Shown here in pieces: positions 38,171 to 48,471 of a stretch of DNA of 64,000 nucleotides; the stretch's first letter is position 1, and each line of letters starts with the position of its first letter. Origin of the DNA: Sycon ciliatum (taxonomy: Eukaryota; Porifera; Calcarea; Leucosolenida; Sycettidae); contig NC_088654.1 of the NCBI RefSeq assembly GCF_964019385.1, forward strand, positions 27,954,131 through 28,018,130, written 5' to 3'. The position numbers and the translations under genes are program-made. The notes below the pieces were generated by a model, which worked only from the letters and a program-made list of their open reading frames with translations, was not told the origin of the DNA and did no database searches.

Positions 38171-41100
38171 TGCTCACCACTTCGGCCAATTCTCCCCACC
38201 ATTGCGCACATGCGGCTGCGATGCCATCAGGCAACATATCATCCCAGTCGCCTCCGACTTTCCAGGCTTGCTGTAGCAGTATCTTTCCCGGCACAACTGC
38301 CGGTGCTGCTAGACCTAGCGGATCAAACACTGATGCAACACACTTGAGGAGGGATCGCCGGGTCCAAACCGACGGCCTATCGGACTCGCCTAGCGCTGCT
38401 GTGCTGAGCAAGTCATCACTGGTTTTCCATTTCAGACCGAGGACTTTATCTCCGGCCTCTGGATCGCACGGGATTTCGTTGCCTCGCCACTTGCGTAACT
38501 CCATGCCAGCATCCGTAAGCACACGCACGCTGAACTCTTGCATCTCCTTGGCTTCCGAGGCATTTGAGACACTAGAGACCAAATCGTCAACGTAGAAACT
38601 CGTGAGCAAGAGATCAATACGATCTCGCTCTTTGGGTGCAGACAACGCCCGTAGCTCCTTCAAGTGATGCTGAATCACCGCAGTAAGCATGTACGGCGAG
38701 CAGTTTACGCCAAATGGCAGTTTCGTTAGCCTCCAGGTTAACAGTTCATCGCTGTCGCTTCGACCGGGCCACAAGAAACGCAGGTACGGACGGTCTTCGG
38801 GATTAACCGCGACCATGAAGAAAGCCTTGCGGATGTCCGCTTGCAGCGCGCTTTTATATTCACGGAACCGTAATAGCATACCTGCGAGACTCGGCAATAG
38901 CGACGGTCCAGGGTCAACCATGTCGTTCAACGACTTGCCATTTGGAGCCGTCGCCGAGGCATTGAACACCACTCTTAACTTCATGGTTGCAGCGTGCTCG
39001 CGGAATACACCATGATGCGGTACATAGTACCCGGCCTCGCTCTCACATGGCTCCAGCTCAATTGCTCCAAGCTCGCGGTACTCCCTGATCAGCACATCAT
39101 CATAGAGCGCACGCTTCCCATTCCTCTTCAGCTTTTCAAGAAGCCGCGTTGCGATGACTCTAGCTTGAGCAAAGTTATCCGTTGGGCGACGCTCATTTCG
39201 CCACAAGAGACCCACTTGGTACCCGCTGCCCTGGCGACATAGCGGGAACGATGGCAGGTGCTGATGTTGTTCTGGAGGTTCATCCAACTGCCATAGTTGT
39301 TCAATGTGGGCTGTGACACATGACACGGTCACCGGCTGACTGTTTCGACTTGGTGCAGACGCTGGACCAGATAATACATTACCTATCTCTGTGTTCCACA
39401 CCGTCTCACCATTAATTTCCTTCTTGCTGTGCAGTACCGCGTTGATATAGTCTGCACCAATCAGCATATGTATTTCGTCTGATGTCCCTTGTTGAGGCTT
39501 GTCACTCAGCTCGACTCCCCAACTGTGCCACTGCGCAATGGTCTGCGGACTTGCGCACTTCAGGTCCAGCTCAAGCGTTGGTTTCACGAACGCGCGTACC
39601 CGAATGCTAGCGGAGCTACCCTGGATCGTGATGGCGTACTTATCCATGCGCTGTTGGGTTGGTTCCGCGCCGAACGGCTTCACCTCTACATTTTCAACCC
39701 CAACGTGTTCTGCATCGATTGCTGACACCAACGCTGCAGTCACGAATGACGCCTCAGCACCCGAGTCCAGGAACACGCGAACCTTCGCGTTTCGAGTTCT
39801 TCCCTCAACTCGTGCCACTCCGGTCATCAGCCGCACACTTGGCGAGTGTAGACAGCACGACCCAACATTCTTCTCCGTAACTATCTCAGTCGGTTTCTCC
39901 CGGCTGTAACCTGCTCTATCCAACACATCATGTATTAGCAGGTGGTGTTTCCTCTGGCATTTCGTGCATCTCGAGCCTGACCGACATTCTCTGGCCATAT
40001 GGCCATACTTTTAAAAGGCAGTTCCAGCAGAGTCTCTCTCGCTGCAGAAAACCCTTTCTCCCTTCCTGTGGCAGAGACTTTAGCTGCTTCTCTGCATCTG
40101 CGACCGATATCGCCATGCACTGTGCCGACGCCGTGGGCCATGGCACGGATCGTTCTACTGGCTTCCTGGCAGTATCACCCTGTCGTCCGTGCGCGACCTG
40201 GTAAGACGTGCCGTGCTCCTGTACCTGGCGCAGTGACATCCCGTAGCACTGCCGTTCGACCAGGTACGTCTTCATCTCAGGTCCGCATTGCTCCAAGATT
40301 ACCTGCTTTGCCATTGCTTGCAGCACCGGGGACATTTTTCCTATATCGGCGCTATACTTGGTGTCCACCTCGCCATCTTCTGTCATAGCGAGTGTGGCCC
40401 ACACCTCTACCTCTCGGCAAACACGGACAACGTATTGATGAAACGACTCATCTGACCGCTGCTTGCCTGTCAGCAATGTCTTCCACGCTTTATCCGGAGT
40501 CTTTCCGAGCGAGGCAAGCAACTCTCGTTTTGCTTCCTCGTAAGTATTGCATCCAATACATATCCTCTCCGCTTTGCTACCCGCTAGCGCGATGCGCAGT
40601 CGCAGCAGCCATTCGCTTTCTTCGAACTCGTTCTTGGAACAGATGTCCTCGAACAGGTCAAGATAACGCTCCAATGGCTGCGTTCCATCATATGAGGGGA
40701 TTTTCATCAACGGTTGACGCCCACTGCTGTGACTGGGAGATTCCTCTGTACCTCCCATCGCGGCTTTACCCTCACCCTCATGCGCATTGGCGATCCGCTC
40801 GTTAATCTCCTTTAGTGTTTTGGCAAACTCGGTGCGGAGCGCCTCCTCTCGCCGTCTGGCACTGCGCTCCTCACGCTCCGCGTACTGTTGGAGCCTCTGC
40901 TCCACATGTACCTTCAACAACTCGCCTTCTAATCCTAACCGCTCTCCATTGTCGATAAAGCTGGCTTCCAAATTGTTCCATAGTTCCTCTGCCATGCTCG
41001 CTCCTATCCTGGCGTGGTCGCCAAATGTTGTGAAGTACCCTCTAAGATTCTCTAAATTGTCAGGATCGTACGACCACACGGCACGAGGACAACTCTTTTC

Positions 41101-41233
41101 CTTTAGACAGTATATTTCACTTCATCGAATAATTAACAATGAATACTAATAACACCAGCTATTTATAGCATTGTTTGGATGAGAGAGTGACGCCTCTCAG
41201 CCATGGTGGTTCTGTTCTTGAACCCTATGGCCT

Positions 41234-44200
41234 ATGTCTTTCGCTAATGAGCAGGTGGGTTTGAGGACCCGCAGTATTCTGAGTAGCAGTCGTAGAAACA
41301 AGAGTAGCTTGTTTCACGTCGGAACTTTCAATGTTCGTGGACTAAATTCAAATTTGAAAAAAAATCAACTTATTTGTGACCTAACAAGATATGGAGCTGA
41401 ACTCTGCTGCCTGCAAGAGACGAAAATCTCTCAGGGCTTCGATGGAATTATTGATAATTATCGACTCCTGTGTCTTTCGTCGACCTCTCGACACTATGGA
41501 CTTGGATTCGCCGTAAAAATAAGTTTACTGCCCCGAATTCACAGATACTGGAGTATCTCTGACCGGATTGCTGTGCTGCAGCTATGGCTGTCCGATAGAA
41601 CTCTGTGCTCGTTTATCAACGTTTATGCACCAACATCTGGACGCGTTGCGGAGGACCCTGCCTGTCTGGATGAATTCTACAACAGTTTATTGGAGACAAT
41701 TCAGAAGCTTCGATCATCAGCCATGCTTTTCGTGATAGGTGATTTCAATGCAAAAGTTGGAAAACGTTCCGTTACAGCTACGGGGAGACATGATTTGTCG
41801 TGCTGCGGAGCACACTCAAGAGGCCGCCGCAATTACAGTGGACAGGTTCTGACTGACTTTGCGTCGGACAACCACCTGTTTGCTTGCAACACTGCATTCC
41901 AACACCGTGCGGCACATATCACAACATGGACAGGATGGCGTCACAACCCAGACGGTGGTTCAGCAATACCCATATACAACCAGATCGATTATATATTCTG
42001 TCGGAATAGTGAGCGTTCTGTGGTGGAAGATGCGAGGTCATATGCGGGGACAAAGATGGAGAGTGACCACCGCCTTGTCCTCGCTAAAGTCAACCTGACC
42101 AATCTTTACAAGAAATTGAATGCGCCATGCATATCAAGGGAGACCAATGACAAATTCAGTGTATCTGAATTCAGTGACTTGAGCAAGAGGGAGGCATACC
42201 AAGCGGCAATCGAGCGGGGTCTGGAATTGACATGCCGTGAGATGGACAACATGGGTGTTGAGGAGCATGCCCGGAAGCTCACCGGCATTATGAAGGAGTC
42301 AGCTGCATCATCCATTGGCATAGTACCAAAAAGAAGAAAAGTACATACAAATGGCTATAACAATGCCATTGAACAGCTAGCCGAGAAAAAACGCAAGTTA
42401 CGTTTGGATCTCACTAACTGCAAAAACGCTGGGAAGATTTCTGAGATGAAGCAAGAACGCAATCGCATTTCACACCAGATTCGGCGGGAATGCCTCAAGA
42501 TGGCATCGAGCAGGCTTGATGAACGAGTGGGAGAAATAGGAAGAATAAAGAATGACGCAAAGATGTTCAAAGCAACCCAGCTACTCCGTCGTCAGAAACA
42601 ATCACCGGTTATCGTTGAGGATGCTGAAGGCAAAATTATATCTCAGCCTGCGGAATCGGTGGAAGCGGTCAAGGAACACTTCAGAACTATATTCTGCGAC
42701 CAGGCACTAGCAACAACTATGTTGGAGAGGAGTGAAATGCCACTGAACCGATCCATAACGACTGAGGAGGTGTCCAAGGCTGCAAAACGTTTAAATAACG
42801 GCAGAGCATCCGGCCCCGATGGAATCCCGGCTGAGCTCCTGAAGTATGGGACGCAATCACTGCATGGTAACATAGCCACATTATTCAATAATTACGCTAA
42901 AGATCAACGCATCCAGCTTGGTGATGGTATATTGGTCCCGCTGCCGAAACCGGGCAAGAAGAGAGGTCCTCCTGCAAATTTGCGGCCAGTTACCCTTCTA
43001 AATACACTACGCAAGCTACTGTCTCTAATCGTATTGACGCGTATTAAGCCGGCAGTTGATCAATACCTCTCGCCCTGCCAGAGCGGATTTCGCAGCGGGA
43101 GAAGTACAGCGGATGCTGTGTACTCCTACAGATGGTTGGCAGCAAGATGCCAAAGAGTAAAGGAAGATATCGCCATTTTGGGAATTGATATGTCGAAAGC
43201 CTTTGACACTATTTCAAGACCAAAGCTCATGAACATGCTGGAGACTATTGTGAACCGGGACGAATTACATCTTATTCAGTGCTTACTTACGGATACCACC
43301 ATTAAAGTACGGCTAAACAACATCCTGAGCCAGCCACTTGAAACATACAATGGGACTCCACAGGGAGATTCTCTGTCGCCGGTATTGTTTACGATATACC
43401 TGGAAGCTGCGTTAAGAGAGGTACGAAACCGTCTACCGCCGCGACCAGACCGAGACGTCCAGCTGCTTCTGCCCGGAGAGTCGGAATATGCAGATGATGT
43501 GGACTTCATCAGTACCGACCAAAAGTATCTAAAAGATTGCCTTCCTACAATATCCTCTTCGTTAGCAGAGTGGAACTTGAAGATGAATGAGGGGAAGACG
43601 GAACACACCATGATAAGCAGACAAAAGGATCGAATAGAGGAACAGTGGCGACACACAATAAAGCTGGGCTCGATGCTAGGAGTGGATGAGGACATAGGCA
43701 GACGAAAGCGGTTGGCTACAAGCGCACTTCACCGGATGTGGGTGATATGGCTGAGAGGGCAACACATCAGAGAGTCCCTACGAGTGCGCCTCTATAATAG
43801 CTTCATTCTACCAATCCTGCTTTATAACTGTGGCACGTGGAGTCTCACGGGGACACAGGAGCGGAAATTGGACTCGTTCCACAGGCAGCAGCTGCGAACA
43901 GTGATAGGCATTAAATACCCGCTCATAATAAAAAACACTTCCCTGTATAAACGCACAGAATCTCGCCCCGTGAGCCAAATCATCAGAGATGCTAGATGGA
44001 GGCTGTTTGGTCATGTGCTGCGTTTGGAAGAGGCAGCCCCAGCCAGACGTGCCATGGGAGCTTACTTCTTAGGGGGTAACGGCCCCAGCTTTAGGGGACG
44101 CCCAAGAACAACGCTCCCGCGAACGCTCAATAATGATCTCAAAAAGCTGAAAAATAATACCGCCCTAGAGACTGGCGATGACTTGAACATGCTGCAGCAG

Positions 44201-44257
44201 CTTGCCCAAGACCGTCGACAGTGGCGGGAACTGGTGAAGGCTGTATGTAGCTGCTAA
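41234..44257 (+). CDS. RTE-like LINE protein: endonuclease and reverse transcriptase, intact
   Basis: A single frame of 1007 residues starts at the ATG at 41234. The endonuclease spans about residues 28-290, with FHVGTFNVRGLN, LQETKI, VIGDFNAKVG, QIDYIF and SDHRLVLA. RT motifs are PLPKPGKKRGPP, LRPVTLLNTLRKLL, GIDMSKAFDTIS, GTPQGDSLSPVLFTIYLE and YADDVDFIS (about 751). The C-terminal block reads YNCGTWSLTGTQERKLDSFH, then RWRLFGHVLRLEEAAPARRA. Length, single-ORF layout and motif style fit the RTE group, with Proto2-type relatives possible. No catalytic residue is missing, so the copy looks young. It sits head to head with the LTR end of the BEL/Pao fossil. Confidence 0.92.
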   Translation: MSFANEQVGLRTRSILSSSRRNKSSLFHVGTFNVRGLNSNLKKNQLICDLTRYGAELCCLQETKISQGFDGIIDNYRLLCLSSTSRHYGLGFAVKISLLPRIHRYWSISDRIAVLQLWLSDRTLCSFINVYAPTSGRVAEDPACLDEFYNSLLETIQKLRSSAMLFVIGDFNAKVGKRSVTATGRHDLSCCGAHSRGRRNYSGQVLTDFASDNHLFACNTAFQHRAAHITTWTGWRHNPDGGSAIPIYNQIDYIFCRNSERSVVEDARSYAGTKMESDHRLVLAKVNLTNLYKKLNAPCISRETNDKFSVSEFSDLSKREAYQAAIERGLELTCREMDNMGVEEHARKLTGIMKESAASSIGIVPKRRKVHTNGYNNAIEQLAEKKRKLRLDLTNCKNAGKISEMKQERNRISHQIRRECLKMASSRLDERVGEIGRIKNDAKMFKATQLLRRQKQSPVIVEDAEGKIISQPAESVEAVKEHFRTIFCDQALATTMLERSEMPLNRSITTEEVSKAAKRLNNGRASGPDGIPAELLKYGTQSLHGNIATLFNNYAKDQRIQLGDGILVPLPKPGKKRGPPANLRPVTLLNTLRKLLSLIVLTRIKPAVDQYLSPCQSGFRSGRSTADAVYSYRWLAARCQRVKEDIAILGIDMSKAFDTISRPKLMNMLETIVNRDELHLIQCLLTDTTIKVRLNNILSQPLETYNGTPQGDSLSPVLFTIYLEAALREVRNRLPPRPDRDVQLLLPGESEYADDVDFISTDQKYLKDCLPTISSSLAEWNLKMNEGKTEHTMISRQKDRIEEQWRHTIKLGSMLGVDEDIGRRKRLATSALHRMWVIWLRGQHIRESLRVRLYNSFILPILLYNCGTWSLTGTQERKLDSFHRQQLRTVIGIKYPLIIKNTSLYKRTESRPVSQIIRDARWRLFGHVLRLEEAAPARRAMGAYFLGGNGPSFRGRPRTTLPRTLNNDLKKLKNNTALETGDDLNMLQQLAQDRRQWRELVKAVCSC

Positions 44258-44402
44258 TGAAACAATGGACATAATTTATACCTTTATATATAGATAATGG
44301 AAATGACTGCAACAGGCTGCAGCAGCTCGCCCAGGATCGCCCTCAGTGGCAGGACCTGGTGAAGGTTGTATGTAGCCGCTAATGCAACAATGGACATAAC
44401 TT
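44190..44402 (+). repeat. Duplicated 3' terminus of the RTE-like LINE
   Basis: 44190-44273 (end of the coding region and first UTR bases) and 44317-44401 are about 88% alike. Both contain CTGGTGAAGG, TGTATGTAGC and CAATGGACATAA. A short TATATATAGATAATGG spacer separates them. Confidence 0.85.
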
Positions 44403-44655
44403 TGCGTTTCCATCTTGTCTTTTTTGTGATTGTGATGCTTGATGTGCACTGTGCTTCCTCGCATTCACTTGCTCCTTCTTGCAGCTTGTCTCTTTTTTCT
44501 GTTTTTGTTTTTGTTTTTGTTTTGTTTTGACGCTCTGTGTGCATTGCGCTTCCTCGCGCTCACTTGCTCCTTCTTGCGGCTTAAGCGAAGGCTATATGTG
44601 AGCTTTATAAGCTCACTGATGCTAACGCGAATAGAGCATAATAATAATAATAATT
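44402..44655 (+). repeat. LINE 3' UTR with internal direct repeat and (AAT)n end
   Basis: Two similar units around 44448-44495 and 44535-44582 share GCTTCCTCGC, TCACTTGCTCCTTCTTGC and GGCTT. The element ends at GCATAATAATAATAATAA near 44655, an AAT-type tail typical of RTE-like LINEs (inference). Confidence 0.7.
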
Positions 44656-45340
44656 TATAGCATGCAAAAACAGCGTACATGCAAAAACATACGCATATAA
44701 AACTGGACATAACAGCGTATACAGCAAAACACACACAGCGCATATAGCGTATGCCATGCAGCAACATCAGCGGTACGGCGGAGTCGAAAGACAACATTGC
44801 GACGAATACAATGCCATAAGCGCGAAGGCCTTTCCCAATTGAGAACTGGTGGTTTGCAACACCATCTCTGTACACTGGTTCATAAAATATTTCTTCATAA
44901 AACCCCTTCACACATGATAAAGTACAATTGGTTTTCGACAAGCTCAACCCGTAACGCGCTCATCCTGCCTCTTGTTTTAAAAGTCAGCCCAGTATCTAAA
45001 GTCCCCCTTGTTTTCCGGTTACTCTCATTGGTTATCATTACCATACGGTCTGAAAACCTGTTCTTCTGACCTTGGTCAGTTTAAAGATCTACTATCACAA
45101 CTGAACTAGACGCATCTTCACTAGACGCAATAAGTATTATCGAAGAACATTCTCGAATACCTGGGTGATGCACGAATTTTGATTGTGCTCACTTCTGTTA
45201 ATCGTTTTTCTTTGTAATTTTCCATTCATTTTTTAAATATTTGCTTTGTTTTCCTGGCTTACTATTGCCAGGGCTGGCTCATCGCCCTTGTCTCAGGGGA
45301 TTCTGTCCCTGCATTAGCTATGCTTGTCACATGCTATGAG
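44656..45340. other. No recognisable gene
   Basis: AT-rich sequence with a minus-strand open frame (44947-44465) that matches nothing I know and runs into the LINE UTR. (AAT)n follows at 45350-45370. Confidence 0.5.
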
Positions 45341-45692
45341 ATTGTGTCTAATAATAATAATAATAATAATATTAATAACATAAAACATTGGTTGTGAGCA
45401 ACACTGGCTCACACTCAAATCACTGCTTTTCACCAGAAAAATATTATATTTCAACGTTTCGGTCATGAAATAACCATCATCAGGAATGAAGTGGGCACAC
45501 CGGTTAGGATGGGGAGCGCTGCGAACTGATAACAAATCACACCTGCATGCACTGTGACGTGAGAGAGAACAAAAGGACAAAACATCACCAAAAAAACCAG
45601 GTATAGAAATAACGCAATACGCGACTAATATGGCACAGGTACAGGCAACAAACAGAATGTAAATGTGCACTAGGTGCGTGCAGACATGTAAT

Positions 45693-46479
45693 AGGGCTTG
45701 AAAGTGCTACATCACTCCATAGCAATGGCATAGCAACAATTTGAAAAATTCGAAAACTGGATCCACCTGGATCCAGTTTTTGTATGGATCCAAGCACATT
45801 TCAAGCGGTCTCACTCACAGCAAGGTGATGTTGCCAGTGAAACGGACTGATTTGGCTAGTGGGGGCGGGGTGACAACTGGTGGCGAAGTAAAAGTTGCAC
45901 CTGCATACGACATTAATGGGTTGCTATGCACCCACATACTGAGGCAATAGGGAGGTTTCGCTCTACGTAATTACGTATGAAAATCCGTATGTCGTACGCG
46001 CCGGGGCCATCGAGGGCAACTTTCATACGTAAATCTCTCTACGGATTTCCGTAGGAAAGCTCTTTCCTACGTTGGGTCCTCCGTAGGACTTTTTGAAATA
46101 TTTTTCGCATTTTCCGCATTTGTCCATGGCAACGTTCAAGCCGCGCGAAACACAAGGTACACACACCGTACACCACGTGCAAAATAAGATGGAAAACGCG
46201 GTTTCGGTTCATGGTGCACGCGGTGGGCGCATGCAGCCAACGCGTCTCCAAAGCAACAACGCATGTTTAGCAGTCGTGGAGAAATCACGTAGAGCGAAAC
46301 CCAACAGCTCTGATTTTGACGTATGAAAATTCCGTGCAGTTCCTACGTTATTTTCATACGTAATTCCGTAGAGCGAAACCTCCCTACTAGCAAAGTCACA
46401 CCTTAGTGGATCCAAAATAGAAATCTGATGTCAATTTACTACTCCCAGGCCGTTTTTGACGTCATCACTTTCAAGCCCT
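45693..46479. mobile_element. Miniature element A (AGGGCTTGAAAG ends) inside the foldback arm
   Basis: The ends AGGGCTTGAAAGTG and CACTTTCAAGCCCT are inverted. The right foldback arm gives the empty site as GTAATTGC, and the filled site is GTAAT/element/ATTGC, so the duplication is only about 2 bp (AT). It contains a further element at 45950-46384. A small hairpin, CTGGATCCACCTGGATCCAG, lies near 45760. Confidence 0.75.
45950..46384. mobile_element. Miniature element B (GGGAGGTTTCGCTCTACG ends) nested in element A
   Basis: The inverted ends GGGAGGTTTCGCTCTACG and its complement are flanked by TA at 45948-45949 and 46385-46386. Subterminal TACGTATGAAAAT motifs are mirrored and TACG-type words are frequent throughout. 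The length is 435 bp. It is mariner-like by target choice and has no coding capacity. Confidence 0.8.
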
Positions 46480-46515
46480 ATTGCAGGCGCTAGCAACAAC
46501 AGAAGTAGTAACGTA

Positions 46516-46859
46516 GTGGACAGACTGGCCGTAGTGTAGCAACGCGAACAAAAGAACACAATGATAACTCACGCAACAAGACGTCTGGAAAAGCCCTGGG
46601 CGAGCACTACCGACTTCACCATGGCGGCGAGGTACTGCCGCTTGGCGAGTCGGCATTCACAGAGGTTCGCGTCCTTGCCACTGAGTCGGATCGGGCCAGG
46701 AGGAGAATACGCGAAGCAATACAAATTCGCGACACGAGCCCCAGCATAAACAATAACGCAGGGTGGGACCTCCTGTGAAGTACTGCCTTGTACATATTTC
46801 TGGCCCTGATACTCGCTCTTCCTGGATAGTGGTGGTTTTGCACCCCTTGCACTAGTGCA
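46516..46859. other. Centre of the foldback element, no gene
   Basis: This is the unique spacer between the two inverted arms. Short frames only; I see no retroelement motif. Confidence 0.5.
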
Positions 46860-47282
46860 CTGTTACTGCTACTGTTGTTGCTAGCGCCTGCAATTACATG
46901 TCTGCACGCACCTAGTGCACATGTACATTCTGTTTGTTGCCTGTACCTGTGCCATATTAGTCGCGTATTGCGTTATTTCTATACCTGGTTTTTTTGGTGA
47001 TGTTGGTTCCTTTTGTTCTCTCTCTCGTCATAGTGCATGCAGGTGTGATTTGTTATCAGTTCGCAGCGCTCCTCATTTATTAACCCATCCTAACCGGTGT
47101 GCCCTCTTCATTCCTGATGATGGTTATTTCATGACCGAAACGTTGAAATATAATATTTTTCTGGTGAAAAGCAGTGATTTGAGTGTGAGCCAGTGTTGCT
47201 CACAACCAATGTTTTACTTATGAAGCTGCGTGATGCGTCCTACAAGATTTTAAATAATAATAACATGTACAAATAATTATTA

Positions 47283-47373
47283 CACAGCAATGAAGCAAAC
47301 AAATCTCTTTTCGCTGTTACTTCGTGTGAAAGCACACATCAGACAGCATAGATTTGTTTACTTCATTGCTGTG
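47283..47373. mobile_element. 91-bp mariner-type miniature element
   Basis: Inverted ends of about 24 bp start CACAGCAATGAAG, with TA at 47281-47282 and 47374-47375. The short unique centre holds CTTTTCGCTGTTACTTCG. Confidence 0.75.
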
Positions 47374-47394
47374 TAATCTTTGAGTCTGTATTAA

Positions 47395-48255
47395 AGGGGA
47401 AGTATACCCTAAAATCAAATTTTCACCAGTTGCAGTCTTCTGGGTGCTGAGTCGAATGGTCTTGGTCCGAGGAAGCTGCGACGCTCCCTTCCTACTTGAA
47501 TCCCAATCGAACTCGCGCACTTCCACCGAAACTGGGTGACTGCGCCCTACTAGATGGGGATTTGTATGCAAAATGTCACTAAAAGCGCCATTTCGTTCTT
47601 ATAAAAGCACGGATGACCGCGATTGGCCCATATGTTGTAGTCTTTTGGACGCTGAGTCGACTGGTTTTGGTCCGAAAAGGCTGCGATGCAGCGTTCCTCC
47701 TTTATTCCCAATCGAACATGGTTGAATAAGCGGTCACGTGCTCCTGGGTGCCCAAATCACCTGGTCACCGCGCCAGCAGGCGACAACTTTCACACCAAGG
47801 TTCAACTCGAGTTCAACTCGAGTGACAGGACTGCACCCAAAAAAGGTCAAACAGGCTAGTAAGTTGTACCCTGCAGGCACGGTGACCAGGTGACTGGTGT
47901 ACGCAGGAGCACGTGACCGCTTGTTCAACCATGTTCGATTGGGAATAAAGCAGGAACGCTGCATCGCAGCCTTTTCGGACCAAAACCAGTCGACTCAGCG
48001 TCCAAAAGACTACAACATATGGGCCAATCGCGGTCATCCATGCTTTTATAAGAACGAAATGGCGCTTTTAGTGACATTTTGCATACAAATCCCCATCTCG
48101 TAGGGCGCAGTCACCCAGTTTCGGTGGAAGTGCGCGAGTTCGATTGGGATTCAAGTAGGAAGGGAGCGTCTCAGCTTCCTCGGACCAAGACCATTCGACT
48201 CAGCACCCCGAAGACTACAACTGGTGAAAATTAGATTTTAGGGTATACTTCCCCT
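47395..48255. mobile_element. 861-bp foldback element with arms of about 390 bp and TTAA target
   Basis: The ends read AGGGGAAGTATACCCTAAAA and its complement, flanked by TTAA at 47391-47394 and 48256-48259. Almost the whole element is a palindrome; only about 80 bp in the centre (47790-47870) is unpaired. Arm differences are scattered single changes. The TTAA target fits piggyBac or Kolobok-type transposases; the AGGG start favours Kolobok (inference). Confidence 0.85.
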
Positions 48256-48261
48256 TTAAAG

Positions 48262-48370
48262 CAGCCTTTGAAACTTACACAACTGTCTACACGTCACGTG
48301 ACATGTACAACGCTGTCCAACAACATGTGCTGAGTCCGAAAATTATGGAGTCGATAATTTATCACTAACC
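48262..48370. repeat. Inverted copy of 20035-20195
   Basis: The reverse complement shares GTGATAAATTATCGAC, TTTTCGGACTC, GACAGCGTTGT and ATGTCACGTGACGTGTAGAC with the interior of the small element at 19954-20282. It is a rearranged piece of that element in the copy B flank. Confidence 0.75.
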
Positions 48371-48375
48371 AACGC

Positions 48376-48470
48376 ATATGGCCGATTGGTTTGCAGGCCT
48401 GCCTGCGCGAATCATGAGGTCCCTACGACCCTAGTTCGAGACTCCCGCCGCTGGCAGCAGGGAGCGTGTT
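48376..48470 (+). other. tRNA-like polymerase III promoter remnant (possible SINE head)
   Basis: TGGCCGATTGGT at 48379-48390 resembles an A box and AGTTCGAGACTCC at 48433-48445 resembles a B box; the spacing of about 50 bp suits a long-variable-arm tRNA. The T-stem pairing is poor, so this is not a functional tRNA. The next element is inserted directly after it. Confidence 0.35.
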
Positions 48471-48471
48471 A

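Larger units (their letters stand above)
33721..41200 (-). mobile_element. BEL/Pao LTR retrotransposon (fossil, broken, split by a LINE)
   Basis: On the minus strand, right to left: an LTR-like end beyond about 41027 followed by a primer-binding-like TGGCGACCACG, a gag-like coiled-coil region, a protease-type segment (FLDSGAEASFV), a Pao-type reverse transcriptase (QADIRKAFFMVAV, KLPFGVNCSP, SFYVDDLVSS), an RNase H region (ALHAFADASEKAFG, ARLELQAVCLAAR) and the integrase N-terminal region (HQGVEGVLSFIRQKFWI). A CR1-like LINE sits inside at 34771-38170. The fossil has several breaks and only one terminal repeat is recognisable. Still readable over long stretches, it is older than the Gypsy copy but not ancient. 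Confidence 0.88.
45377..47220. mobile_element. Penelope-like or retrozyme-like foldback element with 330-bp inverted arms
   Basis: 45377-45692 plus 46480-46515 is an inverted copy of about 46860-47220. The outer ends read AAAACATTGGTTGTGAGC and its complement. Each arm, read inward from its outer side on the appropriate strand, contains CTGATGA, a 6-bp hairpin (GGTTAT...ATGACC) and GAAAC. This resembles the hammerhead ribozyme core found in Penelope-like retroelements. There is no RT or GIY-YIG frame inside. The left arm is interrupted by another element at 45693-46479. Confidence 0.6.

Noticed and set aside
44465-44947. 160-residue minus-strand frame after the RTE-like LINE
   Set aside because: It runs into the LINE 3' UTR and low-complexity AAAAC repeats and has no recognisable domain.
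45479-45520. Complete, active hammerhead ribozyme
   Set aside because: Only the CTGATGA, stem II and GAAAC part can be recognised; the cleavage triplet and stem III partner were not found, so only a core-like motif is claimed.
45314-47223. Two similar 100-118 residue frames (opening residues MHIYILFVACTC) as paralogous membrane-protein genes
   Set aside because: They are the two inverted arms of one foldback element; the frame overlaps the ribozyme-like motif and shows no sign of coding use.
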